Shown one piece after another: positions 38,250 through 52,024 of a stretch of DNA of 64,000 nucleotides; position 1 is the stretch's first letter; the number at the start of each line of letters is the position of its first letter. The position numbers and the translations under genes were made by a program. The notes under the pieces are model-generated. The model had not been told where the DNA came from. It saw only the letters and a list, made by a program, of their open reading frames with translations, and made no database searches. This DNA is from Aptenodytes patagonicus (taxonomy: Eukaryota > Chordata > Aves > Sphenisciformes > Spheniscidae): contig NC_134954.1 in assembly GCF_965638725.1 (NCBI RefSeq), positions 6,753,001 through 6,817,000 of the forward strand. Reading direction: 5' to 3'.

Positions 38250-41200
38250 AAATTCAGGTTAGGTTTCTGCCTCACAGCAGTGACCTGACCACCGTCCCCT
38301 TTGACTGGAACAGTCCCACTTTGTAAAATATACTTAAATATTCATAGAGCCAGTTGGTGAGAGAAAAAACAATGCTCTAGTTTGGTGGTTCGGTAACCCT
38401 CCTGGGGAGGGTGGAGGTGGTAGTCCCAGTTCCAGTGAATGTGTAATTACTTATACAAAGTAGAACAGTGTCAACAGGAGAAGTGACAAGTCCTGTCCCC
38501 CCAAAAAATTCCTTGCAGGAATGAAGAAGGCTAAAGAAACAATAATGCATTCGCCAGAAATCTGCCAGGTATAGTTAACAACAGTTTAAACAAACTCTTA
38601 AAATAATTTACAGATTATATCCTGAAATAGCTAAGCTTTTGGATAAATAGATGTTCTTCCACATCTCTGAGACAGGCCTTGTTCCTCATATTAAGTGAAC
38701 AGACCTTTCATCCTCCAAAGCAAAACAGCTTTTAAAATAGAAATCATTCAGAACATATTTTAAGATCTTAGCATCTCATAACATCATACCTCTATCCTTG
38801 CTTCTGTTGACATCAATGGAAGGAAAAACAGTATTTATATGTCCCACAGACAGATCTGTCTCTTGGAGAATGCTGCTCTATAATGGTTTGTGTCTGACAG
38901 GAATAAAGAACTCTTGAGACCTGCCTGCCAGTTGAATAGTCACGGCTGTATGGAGCTCCAGCAGTAATGTTTTTGCAGTGATTGCCGAAGACATCAAGCA
39001 AGGCAAGGTTCTTAGGCACAGATGCGTTTTCATTGGACCAACTAAAAAGACAGACAATGTTTCAGGCAACAAATTCTTATTCAGGGCTAAGACAGAAGGA
39101 GCAGGCTTTAAGCTACGTGCAGGCTGAGCAGAACTGCTCTCACTTTATCTCAATTTGTGAATTAGACAATGTGACACACTTTTCTAACATTTTCTTACAG
39201 TTCATATGGGTTAGCATTAAAGAACTCACAAAAAGCATAGGTAGTTCCAGTGCATTGCTGTGATTTTTTTCAATATGCACATTTTGCTGAAGTCTGAAAC
39301 TTAGTGAGATGTTTTACATGTAGATACTTAACTGTTACTGACACAAAGATGTCATCTTACAGATGACTTACTTGTGTATAACGTGGCCCCTAAGCCAAAA
39401 TTCTCCTGATGGCTGATATACATTAGAAGTAGGTATATGATGGGATAAAAGAGTAGGAAAACAATGAAATCTGGACCAAAAGATGAATATGCCAAGCAAC
39501 ACTTAGTAGGAAGTTTTTATACTGATAGGATTTGCACTTTAAGAAGGTAGGTCCCTGTGACACCTCTTCCGCCACTGCATGTGTGAAACCTGGTCCTGAA
39601 TAACTGCTCTAGGTGTGAAACTCCTATGACTACAGCATTGAGAAGGCCTGGGTTTTCTAGCAGCGAGTCTCTGCTGAAGTCAGGCATCAGATCCATCAGC
39701 CTGGCTTTTATGGCAGTGGTGCTACAGCTGCTAGCAGATAGATGAAGGGGACACAAACATTGCTTCTCTGTTTGGCCCCAGGCAACATCCCATGCAGAGG
39801 TTTTAGAGAAGCAGTAGCAAGCCAGGATGGGAAGTGTGCAGAGAGCTCCTCGTCACTCATGGCAAAGAGGAGTGTTGTGCCCAGAGTGGGGGGACGGTCA
39901 CCTCTGAGTGCCCCAACCCAAAGACCTTGGTGCTGGCACCTTGTTCATCACCCTGCCTTTAATCTCCCCCAAATCTCTGCTCAATTCCTGTTGGGCTGTC
40001 AGGCTCCATGTGCTGGTTCTGTGCAGTTGGACACCGGACGCAGGCAATGGAGGGTATAGCACAAACACCGTCTCTGGTCCCCCTCTGTCCACCCTCTCCC
40101 AGTTGCACAAGTGGATCATTGCCAAAAACATTTGGAGGCCTGTGGTGGGTGACATTTGGCTGCGCGGTAAATTTACCCTGGGCAAAGAGAACCACTGTTA
40201 CTGCAGCGAGCTATTCAAGTCTGATGGAAGCTACTTACTTCAGGCATCAAAACAAGGAACTTGAAATAGGAGCTTTTCTCAGGGCTCCCAAGCTATGAGT
40301 TTCACCTTATATATCTGACCTACAGAACCCTATGCCTAGCCTGACAAAAAATAGCATTAGGAATTAGAAATTCACCACCTCTGGCTTTAAGAAGAGAGTA
40401 AAAATAACTAAGAGGTTTAAAGCTTTAGTCACCAAAACCAGAGCTGTCTGAAAATTGTTTTTAAAGCTCAGCTGCAAACAGGGTAATAATTCATAATACA
40501 GTAACCATAGAGTCATATCCCTTTTGTTAGTCATATGTTTTGCCAATAAAATGACTTTCATAAAACAAAAAAACTTCATAGAGCGTGGAAGGTCTTTCAG
40601 GGGACTGTATAATTAAAGCACAGTATTGTCTGACATCTGGAAAGAAATTCTTGACTGCAGAACAATACATGACCTTTAACCTTTAAAAAATATATTTTCA
40701 GATAAAATATTTTCAAAGAAAATTTTGAAGAAAAGCTGCTGTAAAAGCAGAGAAGTCTCTGTCTTGAAACTCGGAGATGGAAGGGACACAGCAGATTTCT
40801 GCATCTATCCGTCTTATGTAAAAACTATGAAAGAACAAGCAGCTGTCAGCAAGAATCCACCAAGTGATATTGTGATGAATACTCAAAAGTTGAGGAGTTA
40901 AATATTACATAAGCTCTGGCAGATGGGAGGAGAATGACTGAGCAGCAAGAACTGCATTGAACCTGGTATATGTAGCTGATATAACAGGTGAGCAAGTAAA
41001 AATTGGTGCAGAATCTGTATTAAGATTTAGACAAAAGGAGATTTGTGGTGGAAATACATCAACCAGGAAAAACAGCTTACAGAGTATAGCAATATGTCTA
41101 TCCAGATTCTGAGCTAAAGATGAACAAAACTTAGATTATTACCACAAATTAAAAAGTGTTAATACTTCTAAAGCCATAGCAAGAAAATGCAGAATTACTG

Positions 41201-44200
41201 AATCTGCTGGCATCTTTCCTGTGTGGGGCAGGGCAGCATCTCAGGCCCCTTTCTTTAGGAAGAAATCACAAATTCTGTCAAAGAGAGTCTGAGGCAATTG
41301 CAGGGGTCATAAAACTAGATGCTAACACATTTTTCCAGCACCACATTCCTATTGAAATTCAGTGTGAAGCTGGCACACAACTCTAACTGGTGTCTTTCGA
41401 ATATGCTCCAATGCCTCTCCACTACCTTACTAAATTCCTTGAGGCAGGGGCGCACAATTTACCCAGTGTTACAGAGAAGAAATGGAGGCACAACTGTATA
41501 CATCTATTCTGAATATAGTGCATTTTACTTTTGCAATTTGGAATGTGGAAAAAGCTAATTGCAGACATTACAATATGTACAGAAACGCAGTGAGCAAGTA
41601 TAGCGGACGTATGTATTTTTGGAGGAAGCAGCATTTCTCTGTTCCTCTCGCTGCTCTGCGGTGTGCGCCGTAGCACCTTCCACAAAACCCAGCCCAGCCC
41701 AGGAAACAGACTTTGGGCTAAGGGGCACCTGGCCTTGGGCAATGAGTGTAGTGAGCCGCTGCCTAGCTGAGGTTAAGGCATCCTTCAGACTGGCTGTCAC
41801 TGGCCAGGTGCTCACAGGAAACACACTCCTCTCCTGGCCCAGGTCTCTGATGTGCAGGTGGTGTGGAGGTAAAACTCTCTGCAGTTCTGCAGGTTTGGTT
41901 TGTAGCTGCTTGTCGTTGGGTTCCTGATCGGGATTTTCAACCATGACTTCCTAATACTGTCCAGCTCTGCTCCTGACTGTGGGCTGTGGCTGCGGGATGC
42001 TGGGCTTCACCTGTCTCGTTGCCTCAGCTTGCTTTCCGGGTGGTAGAGGATATAAGGCTGGGATGGTGGGGCTGCACAGCAGAAAGCATGAGGCTGGCAT
42101 CCTTTGAGAGCTGTGGCTGTGCAGCTGCAGGATATGGGAGGCTGAAGGTTTTGCGTACAGCTTGGGGAGCCATGAAGCCCGGCACCTCTGCATCAATTTT
42201 TTTCCTCCCATAAGTCTGTGGTGTCACACGAATTCTGTGTAGGCTTAGGATAACTGTTCAAATGAGCACTGGTGAGAACAGTGCACTGTAATGCCAGCTG
42301 GACCAGAGAATTAGTCTGGAATATTACCTGCAGTAGTCAAAGCCAAGCAACAGCTTAAAACTATTTTATTTTATTTTGTTAACAGCTAGTCCCAAAGCAA
42401 CTGATACTTCTGACGCTACTTACATGAAAGTAATTTAAGGGAATGTGGGAATTTTCAAGAAAATTCTTTGAGTTAAGGGATAATGTGGGGAAAGTTCTAT
42501 TTCCCCATTACTTGCCTATTTCTTCCATTATGTTCCCACCATAAAATAAAAATCTTTGAATGCACAATTACAAGTGAGGTCTGAAATTTGAGACTTAGCA
42601 TCAGCATACCCTGTAGATGGCTGTCCTTCCTACTTACAAAGGACTTTATGAAAACCCCGGAGTTCAGTGCATGCTGTGGTAATTTGTGTAAAAGGAATGG
42701 TAAATATTTCACTGAAACTCACCCTGCTAAATCCTCTAGAAGAGTGTTGTAGATGAGAAAACTCCCCAACATGTTAAACCTTTCTGTTCTTACCATGTCA
42801 CTAGAAAGAGTCACCATTCGCTGCATTAAGTCACTGTTTACTGCATTAGCTATAATCTAATGAGACGCTTCCTGTGGCAGATCCAGGGCTGGAATAGCTG
42901 GACAGATTGTGGTGGCTCTATTATTAGAAGCCTGTTACGTTTGACATTGAGCATAAAAGATGGGGCTTGTACTGCAGAACATTTCTTACAGTCTTAGTTG
43001 AGAGTAAATCCCTGCAGTTGTTACCGGAAAATACGGTCAGGCCTCCGGATTCTCATTGGTCAGACTTGCAAGTCAATCAGTCATGTTGAGATACGCAAAA
43101 TCTGTTGACAAAGAAATGATGACTGATAGCCTAAGAACAAAATCTTATGAGAAAAGACAATAAATCTTGCTATCACCAAAGCAAATTCTTCAGAGTCTAG
43201 AATGTCACTCTCAAGGTTATTTTGTATGTAGACAGGTTGTGTGTAGACTTAGTTTATATAATGTGTCTGAAATATCCAGAAAAGCTTTACCTATAGATAG
43301 ACTGTGTGAGGAAATAAGTACATTCAGTTTTCAATGGTACGTCAGAATACGTTGATCATTATGTTACTATTGGATTCAACTGAATGTACAGGCATGATTG
43401 CATGTGGCCGCATTTTGACCGTGCCTCAGGTGCGATGTAGAGTTATTTACTCTTCTTTAGTGCTAATACAACCAATGGTGTAAGACAGGAAGAGAAGACT
43501 ATCGAAAGGCCACAGGTAGGAAGTCAGTTGTATGTCCTATCTGCGTGACAGCAGTACGCGTAGCTACACAATGGTAACAAGACTCAGGCAGGGCATCAGT
43601 ACGGCACTGACACAGGGAGAAGCGCCCTGTGTACAGCATGGACAGTCTTGCTATCTGCTCCACCTTGGTTTTTCCTGGAGAACTTCCACCCACATTCGAG
43701 GCAGTTGTCAGAGCTCAGCTTGCCCTGAAGGAGTCAGAACCAAAGAAATACGGCTTCAGGCTTCAAATTTGTGAAGAGAAGGTGATGAGATAGTGAAGTT
43801 AGGTTAGAAAGTGTGAACAAATAAACAGCTGGGGAAACCATTTTTGAAAGGAAGAAAACAGCATAGTAAAGAAATTCGGAAACACTTTGATGAGATGCTA
43901 GATCTGCATCCATGCAGTGAGGCTGCTGACTTGCACAGCTTGTGCCAAGATGTAGGGGTCATTGGGCAGCTTGCACAGGAGCTTGTACTGTAAAATACTT
44001 TCCCATATGTCAGTGTTAATGAGAAAGGAGTGGACCAGGCTCGCTCATATCCCAGCTTCGACGAGGGCTGTGGAGATCATCTGACAGCCTCAGGGCAGCT
44101 CTGGCTTGTGCCTGTGCTCAGAACAGGCTTATTCGAAGGATGAATAGCGGACAGGAAAGCACGGCTGTCTCAGAGGTGCCGCGTGATATTTGGCTGCAGG

Positions 44201-47200
44201 TTGGGAGTGACGTGTCGCTGGCCAAAATGAATCGGAGCTCTCCAGGAGAGCTCGAAGGTCATGGCAAGCCAAGAGCTAGTATCTGTGTCTGTCACTGAGC
44301 AGGAGGGACGAGTGTCAGCTCTGCTTTACAAACAGCATAGCTAGTCCAACCGCTCCTGCTCAAGTGGGAAACTATGAGCAGGGGACAATATGTATACTCT
44401 GCAGTTGAAGGAGGGGGAAAAGGCTAGTTAACTAGCTAGCAGGGATTGAATCATAGCACTGTTACAATATTTTAATTGACATTTCAATGTTAGAGCCAAA
44501 AAGAGGACTGCAATATTTCAGAAAGTACTTTTTAATGCTTTAGGTGTTGAAAACTATAGCATGAAATATATGTGCATTGTTTGACATTAGCTGGGAATAT
44601 GGTAGGTAGGCTGTACTAACATGGACCAGTCTGAAAACTGAGTGGCAGAATAAAAAAGCCGTTCACATCCAGTAGGCGACAGGTCGGCTATGGCAGGGTG
44701 GCCATGGCGTCGTGCCAGCCAGGTGCGTGCCTCATGGCTAACTTGGGCTTTACCAGGGCCGGTCCCGCTCACTTGCCCTGAATTTGTCCTGAGAAATCCT
44801 CACAGAAAGTTCTGGGCCAGGAAGGAGCTATTTCTGAACTGATGACTTTCAAATGCTCGGCCTTGCAGCCTTCCAGGTACTGGAGGATGAAATCCTGCAT
44901 AAGGAGGTAGTTTCAGAAATTTTTTTGACCTATTGCCCGTTTTGTTTCTTTGCTTGTTTAGCACACATTAGTTTTAAACTGGTATGTAAGTCTAATAGGT
45001 ATGTTAATCTGTATCTGCTGTGGTATGTATATGGTAAAGGAAACAGAACAAATGAACTTATTTTAGTCAATATGTTTAAATAAAAAGTCAACATGGCAAG
45101 ATGCATACTTTCGCTCTGACTGACTCACGCTCGGTTTAAGTTCCAGGAATACCTAAGAGGGCAGCGTCATCCCCTCCAAAACAGTTTTTCTTTTCATATG
45201 GGATTATATCAGCAAGCAGCTGCCTCTAAGGCATTATTTTTGCCAGACCGTCAGGCTGTCTGTGCCAGCTTCTCTCTTAAAGCATTATATGGATGGGGCA
45301 TCCCTTCCAAATAAACCCTGGGGGCAGTAGAGGTGCCCGGTGGAGGGGAGCCATGAAGGGCAGCGCTTTCACCGGCTGTGCAGCGTCCAGGGAAAACAGG
45401 CAGTGGGTGGAGGCGCCTGGTGAGTCCTCCTCTGCTCCTCTCTGTGCGCTGCAAATGAGAAATACAGCGGCTAGCTACCATGGAAAAAATGTGTCCTTGC
45501 TGGAGCCACACAGGTTCCCACTGGCCTTGCTGGAGGGACATGCCTGCACCCCGGGAGCGGTCTGCGCGCTCCTCCTGGTGGCTCTGCTGCCGAGCCTCCG
45601 GCCTCGCCGCCAGGCCAGCCCGCCAGACCCGCCACTGTGCCGGCTGGCTTCCAAAAAATCACTGCAGCCAGTTTGTTTTAAAATAGACACTGTGCTACAC
45701 TACACTTCACTTGATCTCCACACGCACTACTATGCTACTGTTCAGGTCTGTGCATTAACTGGGGCAGATTAAGAAAAAATGAATCTGAATTAGCTCACAT
45801 TTTTCAATATATGTGAATAATTTATTTTGTCTTTTTTTCATTTCAGGCTGGTGAAATATGAGGGTTCAGTCAAACTCTGAGATTTCAGAGCGTCGATGGC
45901 TGAATTTGAAAATTGAGGTTTGTTTTCTTAAAACTGAGTAAGGCCAAACCTTCTCTAGGAAACTCCTGCTGGTTGACCTCAGTGTCCTCCACAGGTCTGC
46001 TGGGCACAGACTAATGTTGCAAAACTTGCTTCTGAACAGCAGGCCTGAATCTCTTTATTCTGAGGTTCACTTGGCACAGCAAGCAGGCAAGGCTGTAATT
46101 GCCGGGTTCTCAGGCTGCTTTGACTCGTGTGTGGGGGCAACCCTGGTGGGATCACTGGGGACTACGTGCCACATACGGACTAGCGCAGCGTAGAGGAGAT
46201 GTGCTGTGCCGCTCTGCATTCCTCTTGCATCCTCTGTGCCAGTACTGGAGCGATGTGATTAGGGAATAAGTAGGGTCAGAGGACTTTTTACCAGCCAGAA
46301 TTATTCTCCAGCCTGTTTGTGCCTTCCAGGCAAAATGCAAAGGGAAGAGAACTGAGTCTGGTGTTTGTTTGTGAATGTAGCTCATGAATCACTCGTGACG
46401 GGAACCTCACTACCGCTAATCTATTATAGTACACATGGGAAGTTTTCACCTTAGAGACTTCATTTACCAGCCTGTTTGCTGCAGATTGTTTCATTCATGA
46501 GATATTGGGTGACTGGCTTTTAAAACAAAGAGTGCTTAATGTTGAGTAATAAGCTGGAAGTCACTCCTGTCTGGGACATATCTGGTGGTTCTGCCCTGAC
46601 ACTGAAGCTAGAAATCATGACACTTCCAGAGCCTGAAAATCATAAATATTTGTTAGCTATATGTGCATGTTTGGCTAATGAATAACATTCCTTGGGGTTA
46701 TTTAAAAGCATCAATAAACTGCATTTGATACTGCTAGGTGAACATCCAGTACTTTCCACAGAGGACTTGCGCTCCAAGCCACATCTGCTGTAAAGGTGAG
46801 ACAGCCAGATTCACTGTGGGTCTTCAGTAACTCTGCTTGGAGAAAGTCTCTGTGACTTTCAGAAGAGAAAGCAGTGATTACTTCACTTGATAATATTTTT
46901 AAGTCCATCAGTTCATTTGCTTTGTGCAAATCTATGTAACAAGTCTGCCTGCAAAGTCGAAATCAACAAATCTTTTCAACTCCGAGATTAATTTTTCCCT
47001 TTTTTTCCTTTAATAAGGAAGACTTCTAAAATGTCTTGTTGGTAACAGCTGGAGACCTCAGCCAAAGTACGTAGGGCACCACCAACTTTTTTATAAATGT
47101 TGCTGTCTGAACACATTTACCATGTAAGTAATTCAGCCTTATGTCTGACTACAGGAATATACTCATCACAGCTTAACTGTAATGGAGGTATGTACTATTT

Positions 47201-50200
47201 TCCATTCATTATATCAATTCACTATGTCCTTTGGATTACTGGTCATCTCAGTAGAAGCAGGTCCTAACATACACTGGCTGTATACTCCCTCTGAGGTGTT
47301 AGGGCTGCTGAGTGCCGAGTTAGCCGTGACTTTATGTGACCTTAATTATACAACCTGAATATTGCAGTTGAGCAGGTTTTCCACTCATGTATACCCTCAA
47401 TTCCCTATGTTTCACTGAAATCAGTTAAGTCAAATTATTTTTTATTAGCCAAAATACATCTGAACTTTAAAATAAAGGATATGGCATGCCTCTGTTGGAG
47501 TGGAATACTTATAGTTTGAAGGAACATGCTCTATTGCTAGTGACAAAGGCATTCTGCACAGAATATTTGGCTTCTGTGTTTAATCTTTGAGTCTCTATAA
47601 TACAGAAATAAACATTATTTTTAACCCGGTTGGCTAGTGAATATATTTTATAGTGCTCAGTGAGTCTGATTACTGTTCCAAACTGGTTTACTCCAAGCTA
47701 TGGTTTTCTACCAGACTACAAGAAATAATGTTTTGTTGTTGTAATTGCTACAGTTGGAAAATTTGCAGTTTTATTTCATGACTAAGTTGGTGCATTTCTA
47801 GCTTTTACATATGTATTTTGCTCTTTGTTTCGTATTAAAATCTTTCAGACTAAGGCAGAGGAGGGAATGTGAGTCTTCGGTGTCGGAAGCTAGGACACTG
47901 CCTTCGGGCTGAATGGCAGAATTTGCTCTGCCAGGCTCTTGCTGGCAGCATTTCCCTGGCACTGTCTGCTCATTAGGGCTCTGCTTCTATAGCACGCTTA
48001 AACACGAGGAAAAGTTCACCCCTGTGAATGAACAAAGATAAACATATATTCATATTAAAGTTAAGCATGCGCTTATGAGCTTCGCTAAATTTGGGATAAT
48101 AAGAGAGAGAATGCCTGTGCGTACAAAGGTATCAGAGAAGTGCTCCCAGGGACTTGTTTACCATTCGCTCATTATTTATATTATTTCTGAGGGCTTCAGA
48201 TATTGCTGCTTGTTATCCACCCCGTTGACATTTCATAGTTGTCTTTCCAAGTGCTGCTAAAAAGAAAAGCTGACATTTTGGGACACTACTGTGTGCCAGT
48301 GATTGAATTCCATAGCCCCAGGACTGCGGATGCAGAGAGCCCAGCATATAAAGAGGGAAAAAACCAGGTTTCTCTTCTTGTACAAGTGGCATTGCCCAAT
48401 TCCTCAGAACAACAGAGGAGAGTGACAGAGAATAGCTGTTTCCTAGCAAACAGAGGATAATAGATGAGAAGTATGCGTAACACCAAAAATGAAGGAAAAC
48501 TATATTTTTGTATTTCATCAGTCAGGAGGGACACAAAAAGATTAGATCTGGGGGGCAGGACAGACTCAAACTAGAGAACTCTATAAAATTGTTTACTCTC
48601 CAAAAAGATTGTGTGATATCGTCGTTGTCATTCTCCTGTAAAGCTTATATCATATACCCAAAGGCTGTGCTCCCTAGCAAGCGAAATATTTCCAGCTCCC
48701 CATTAACAGCAGTCTACTGCCACTCTTGATAAGAAATCTGCCTTGTAATAGAGGGCTTTCTGATGCAGGAGACTGCATCTGAAATGTCTGCCCCAGAGGC
48801 TCTCTTACTGAAACCAAGTTTTAGCCTTAGCATTAATACTGATTTGCTTTTCATTTTTACCAGCTTTTTAATTTTTAATGAGTTTCATCTCCACTCACAG
48901 ATTCTACTAACCATACATTATCCTACGATGAGAGAATAAAATCTGAAAGTTAAAGCTGTGTATCAGATGTCCCTTTGTTCCTCCACAAATACACTGTCCT
49001 GACTTTTAGGGCCATTTGTCAGAGAATTGATGTCATGGTAACAAAAGGTAGATTGCCTTCAGATTTCCAGTTGGTTATCGGAACAACTATGGAGCCATCT
49101 CAGCTGAAGGCTGAGGTACTGACCTCAATGAACTACCTGTCCTAGCAGTGACTTTTGTTGCTTTCCATTCCGCTCGGTATTTTGCCATCCTCACTGGCTC
49201 CATCAGTTTTGTGAGGTTTTCCTCCTGCGTGTTCATGTCCAGCAGCCAGAACCTACTGATAACATTATGAAAGGCCTTAAATGTTAACAGTAGGATGCAG
49301 TCTTTTGAAGCATGTGTTTATTTGTAGAATGTAGTCTTTTGAAGCATCTGTTTGTGAGGTGGCAATGGATGTTTTTGCTGGGCTCATCAAATACTTGGTC
49401 ATTACCATATTTCAAATAGGATGTACAAACTCTGCAAATAAGAACTCTCAAGAATTTTAGAACTTTTGAAGGGATTCTACAAACCTCAACTAGGCGATCC
49501 TACAGTTTTACTTTGTGTTCAGCCTTTTAACAGTATCAGGGGGTGCCTGCAATTATGTTGGGCTACATCATGTCCTGCTGAATTTTGACACAGAAGGCTT
49601 AAAGCAGATACTTTATGTAATTGCAGTTCATTGAGTGCTCTTCGGTGCCTGACTTGGACTGAAAACAATATTCTGCCACTTAGAACGTTCCTAGTCTGCC
49701 AAATGGGAGACTTTATTTCATGCCAAATAGACCTCTTCATTTTGCAGTCAATATTGTGCTGTGATTCTTGACATAGCTGTTGCTACCAATTTCATGATTT
49801 TTTCAGTAAGCGCTGTAGGCAGAACACTGATCTTATACATATTAATGAATTTTAATATAACAGGGATGCCTATCATTAATTAATTAGCATAGATATTGGA
49901 GAACTAAAAAGGCAATGATGCTATTTTATTGCTTTAAAATATAAAAGGCAATAAAATGGCAACAATACTTTTGCTGTGGTACGGTGTTTTCAGAAATACC
50001 AACACTACTATACAAGAATTGGAAGTTCCCGTACTTACACTAACAACATCTGTGTTTGAAGATAACTACCTTCAGCACGTTTCTGATCCTACAGGTGTCA
50101 CAGTAATTTATATTAAGAAATGACAAAACTTTATAAATGCATTTCTGCAAAAATGTACTCAGAATCAACTTTATTTATAGTTCACACCTTTTTTTGCTAA

Positions 50201-51540
50201 AAATGCATAGTCATTACATATACAGTATTCAGCATCCAAAAAGTGTACAAAGAGTAAATTTTCAAACCCTCCCAACAGAACCAAACAAAATCCACACTGT
50301 TTGTTCATTGCATGCACAGACCCTTAAATGTAATACCTCTTACTAAAGCGTGCTTGACTCTCTAGCAGACAGAATTGACTTGCTATAAACTGTTTCTCCA
50401 TACTATTAACCCCCAGCTACAACCACAAATCCTAAGTAATTCACATGAAATAGCGAAGCCCTACTTCAGAATCCTCCGTGTTCTGAGTCTGGCCCAGGAA
50501 GCAATTGCCCTGAAAGCAGAAGGCTGCTGGTGGTGTTTCCTTACAGGGAACTTTGAGCAAAAGCCTGCTTCCTTTGTCTTGGTCGTTAATTTATTACTGA
50601 ATTCAGTGGAATGAAGCAGCATCTGTCTAAGCAAGTTATGAAAATAATTTAACTTTATTCCACACCCAGCTCCAAGACACTATATGTCTTGAATGGAGGT
50701 CTGTGTCTTTCAGTGCATGTGACACTTCCTCAGTATCTTGCGTCTCATCTGAGGAGAAGAGGGTAAAGTCTCAGCTGTAATTTGGGTGTTTGTTGTGTAG
50801 CCCTGACTTACAGGTGTCTAACAGAAGCTAGGAATATACTCGGATAGGGCAAATTTCTAATGGTAGAGGCTTTGACTTAATGAACCACTCAAACCCTTTG
50901 ATGTCTTTGTTGTCTTTTTTTTTTGTCTCCACTACTCCTGCCAGTTAGAAAAGCTCTTAAAAACACCGTCCTCTACTCAGTGGGGCTGTTTATATCAGTC
51001 CTTCCAGGAGAAGGGCAGAGTAGGTTAGCAGGATGATTAGCCAGGGCTCCACAGCAAAGGAAGTGTACACATATGTGATAAGAAGATCCAAGTTTGAGCT
51101 CAAGAATAGGATTGGCTCCATGTTGTTGGTTTTGGGGAACGGGAGGGGAAAAGAGAAAGGTGTTTGTCTGATCAATACAATTTTATGTTCCCAAATGATT
51201 ACCCATGTTTATTTAAAAGCTTCATTTATTTAAGATCTTTTTACTCCGGTAAGAAGTAGCTTGAAGTAGGCTGAAATTCCCAATGGCAACTGAGACATAA
51301 TCATAGTCTTACAGACACTGATGGGAAATCTTGCTCCATTGTTTCACGGTAACTGGAACACAATCCATGGCTAAATGAACAACGAGGCCTCATGTCAGCA
51401 TTACAGTGCCCCTCGGTAGAAGTCACCAGTGAGAATTTCCAAAGAGAAGAGTACTTAACTCATTTATGTTTTCTCTTTACTCCTGACCCTTAAGCATTGA
51501 GTCAGCCTGTGTGCTACTGATTAGGTCTTGATTGCCCCCC
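38250..51540. other. Intergenic segment
   Basis: About 13.3 kb without a recognised gene. One short stretch at about 39020-39110 resembles an old interspersed repeat. Moderately GC-rich islands near 39.5-40.2, 41.6-42.2 and 45.2-45.7 kb hold open frames of up to 159 codons, none with a recognisable domain. Confidence 0.55.
39020..39110. repeat. Possible relic of an old amniote interspersed repeat
   Basis: The string attggaccaact, then aaaagacagacaa, then tttcaggc and ttcttattcaggg, resembles a repeat I recall as recurring in reptile genomes (ttggaccaact ... agctttcaggc ... cttcttcaggt). I cannot name the family. Confidence 0.35.
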
Positions 51541-51600
51541 GCCTGAAGCCAGTGGAAATTTTGCCATCAGCTCCGAAGGACACAGGATGTGAACCTCCTA
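51541..51600. repeat. Possible relic of an old amniote repeat
   Basis: The words ctgaagccagtggaaattttgcc and caggatgtgaacc match, with several changes, a motif I recall from reptile repeats (ctgaagtcaatgg ... ttttgccattga ... caggatttcacc). Family assignment is not possible here. Confidence 0.35.
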
Positions 51601-51715
51601 GGAGTATGGCGATGACGAGAGTTTGTCCCAAGAGTTCATGATCTAGAAGCGTTCATGTTCCTCTCCCTGTGAGATGAGGAGCTACGGAAAAATACAACAT
51701 TCTTTCTGCCGGAGT

Positions 51716-52024
51716 TCAGTAATATTTCTTCTTAGCACCTAGGAGGGTCTTTGCATTTTTAAGTGCTTTACAAACATTAGCTAGTCTCCAGAGCAACCCT
51801 GCGAGGTAGGTAAGGTATATTGTCCCCATTTTACAGATATAGAAACTGAGACACAGAGGGTCAAATTCAACCCTGGTACAATTCCAGTGTTTTACATGAA
51901 TTAAATTCATTCAAAATGAACACAGTTTAAACAACTTGCCCTAGATTACAGAACAGGTAGTGGCAAAGCAGGGACAAGAACCCAGGAGTGCCTGACTCCT
52001 CAGCTTGTTACCAGCCACTTGGTC
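51716..52024 (-). mobile_element. MIR-type SINE with an internal insertion
   Basis: Read on the minus strand, the segment follows the order of a MIR/core SINE. It has a promoter-region remnant ending in CTCCTGGGTTCTTGTCCC, then TGCTTTGCCACT, then TAGGGCAAGTTGTTTAA. These are followed by CTGTGTCTCAGTTTC, ATCTGTAAAATGGGGACAAT, CCTACCTCGCAGGGTTG, and a 3' part with AATGTTTGTAAAGCACTT and AGGTGCTA. About 65 bases (near 51860-51925) interrupt it between the TTAA and TCTGTGTCTCAG blocks. MIR elements spread before the amniote split, so this is an ancient copy, notable for how readable it still is. The family name is from memory of the consensus. Confidence 0.8.

Noticed and set aside
37801-38288. 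Reading frames of 130-153 codons on both strands rich in Leu-Ser-Pro or Arg-Gly-Glu
   Set aside because: They are products of the TCTCC repeat, which cannot contain a stop codon in any frame.
45293-45772. 159-codon plus-strand frame
   Set aside because: No recognisable domain; lies in a GC-rich patch where frames stay open by chance and no splice partner was identified.
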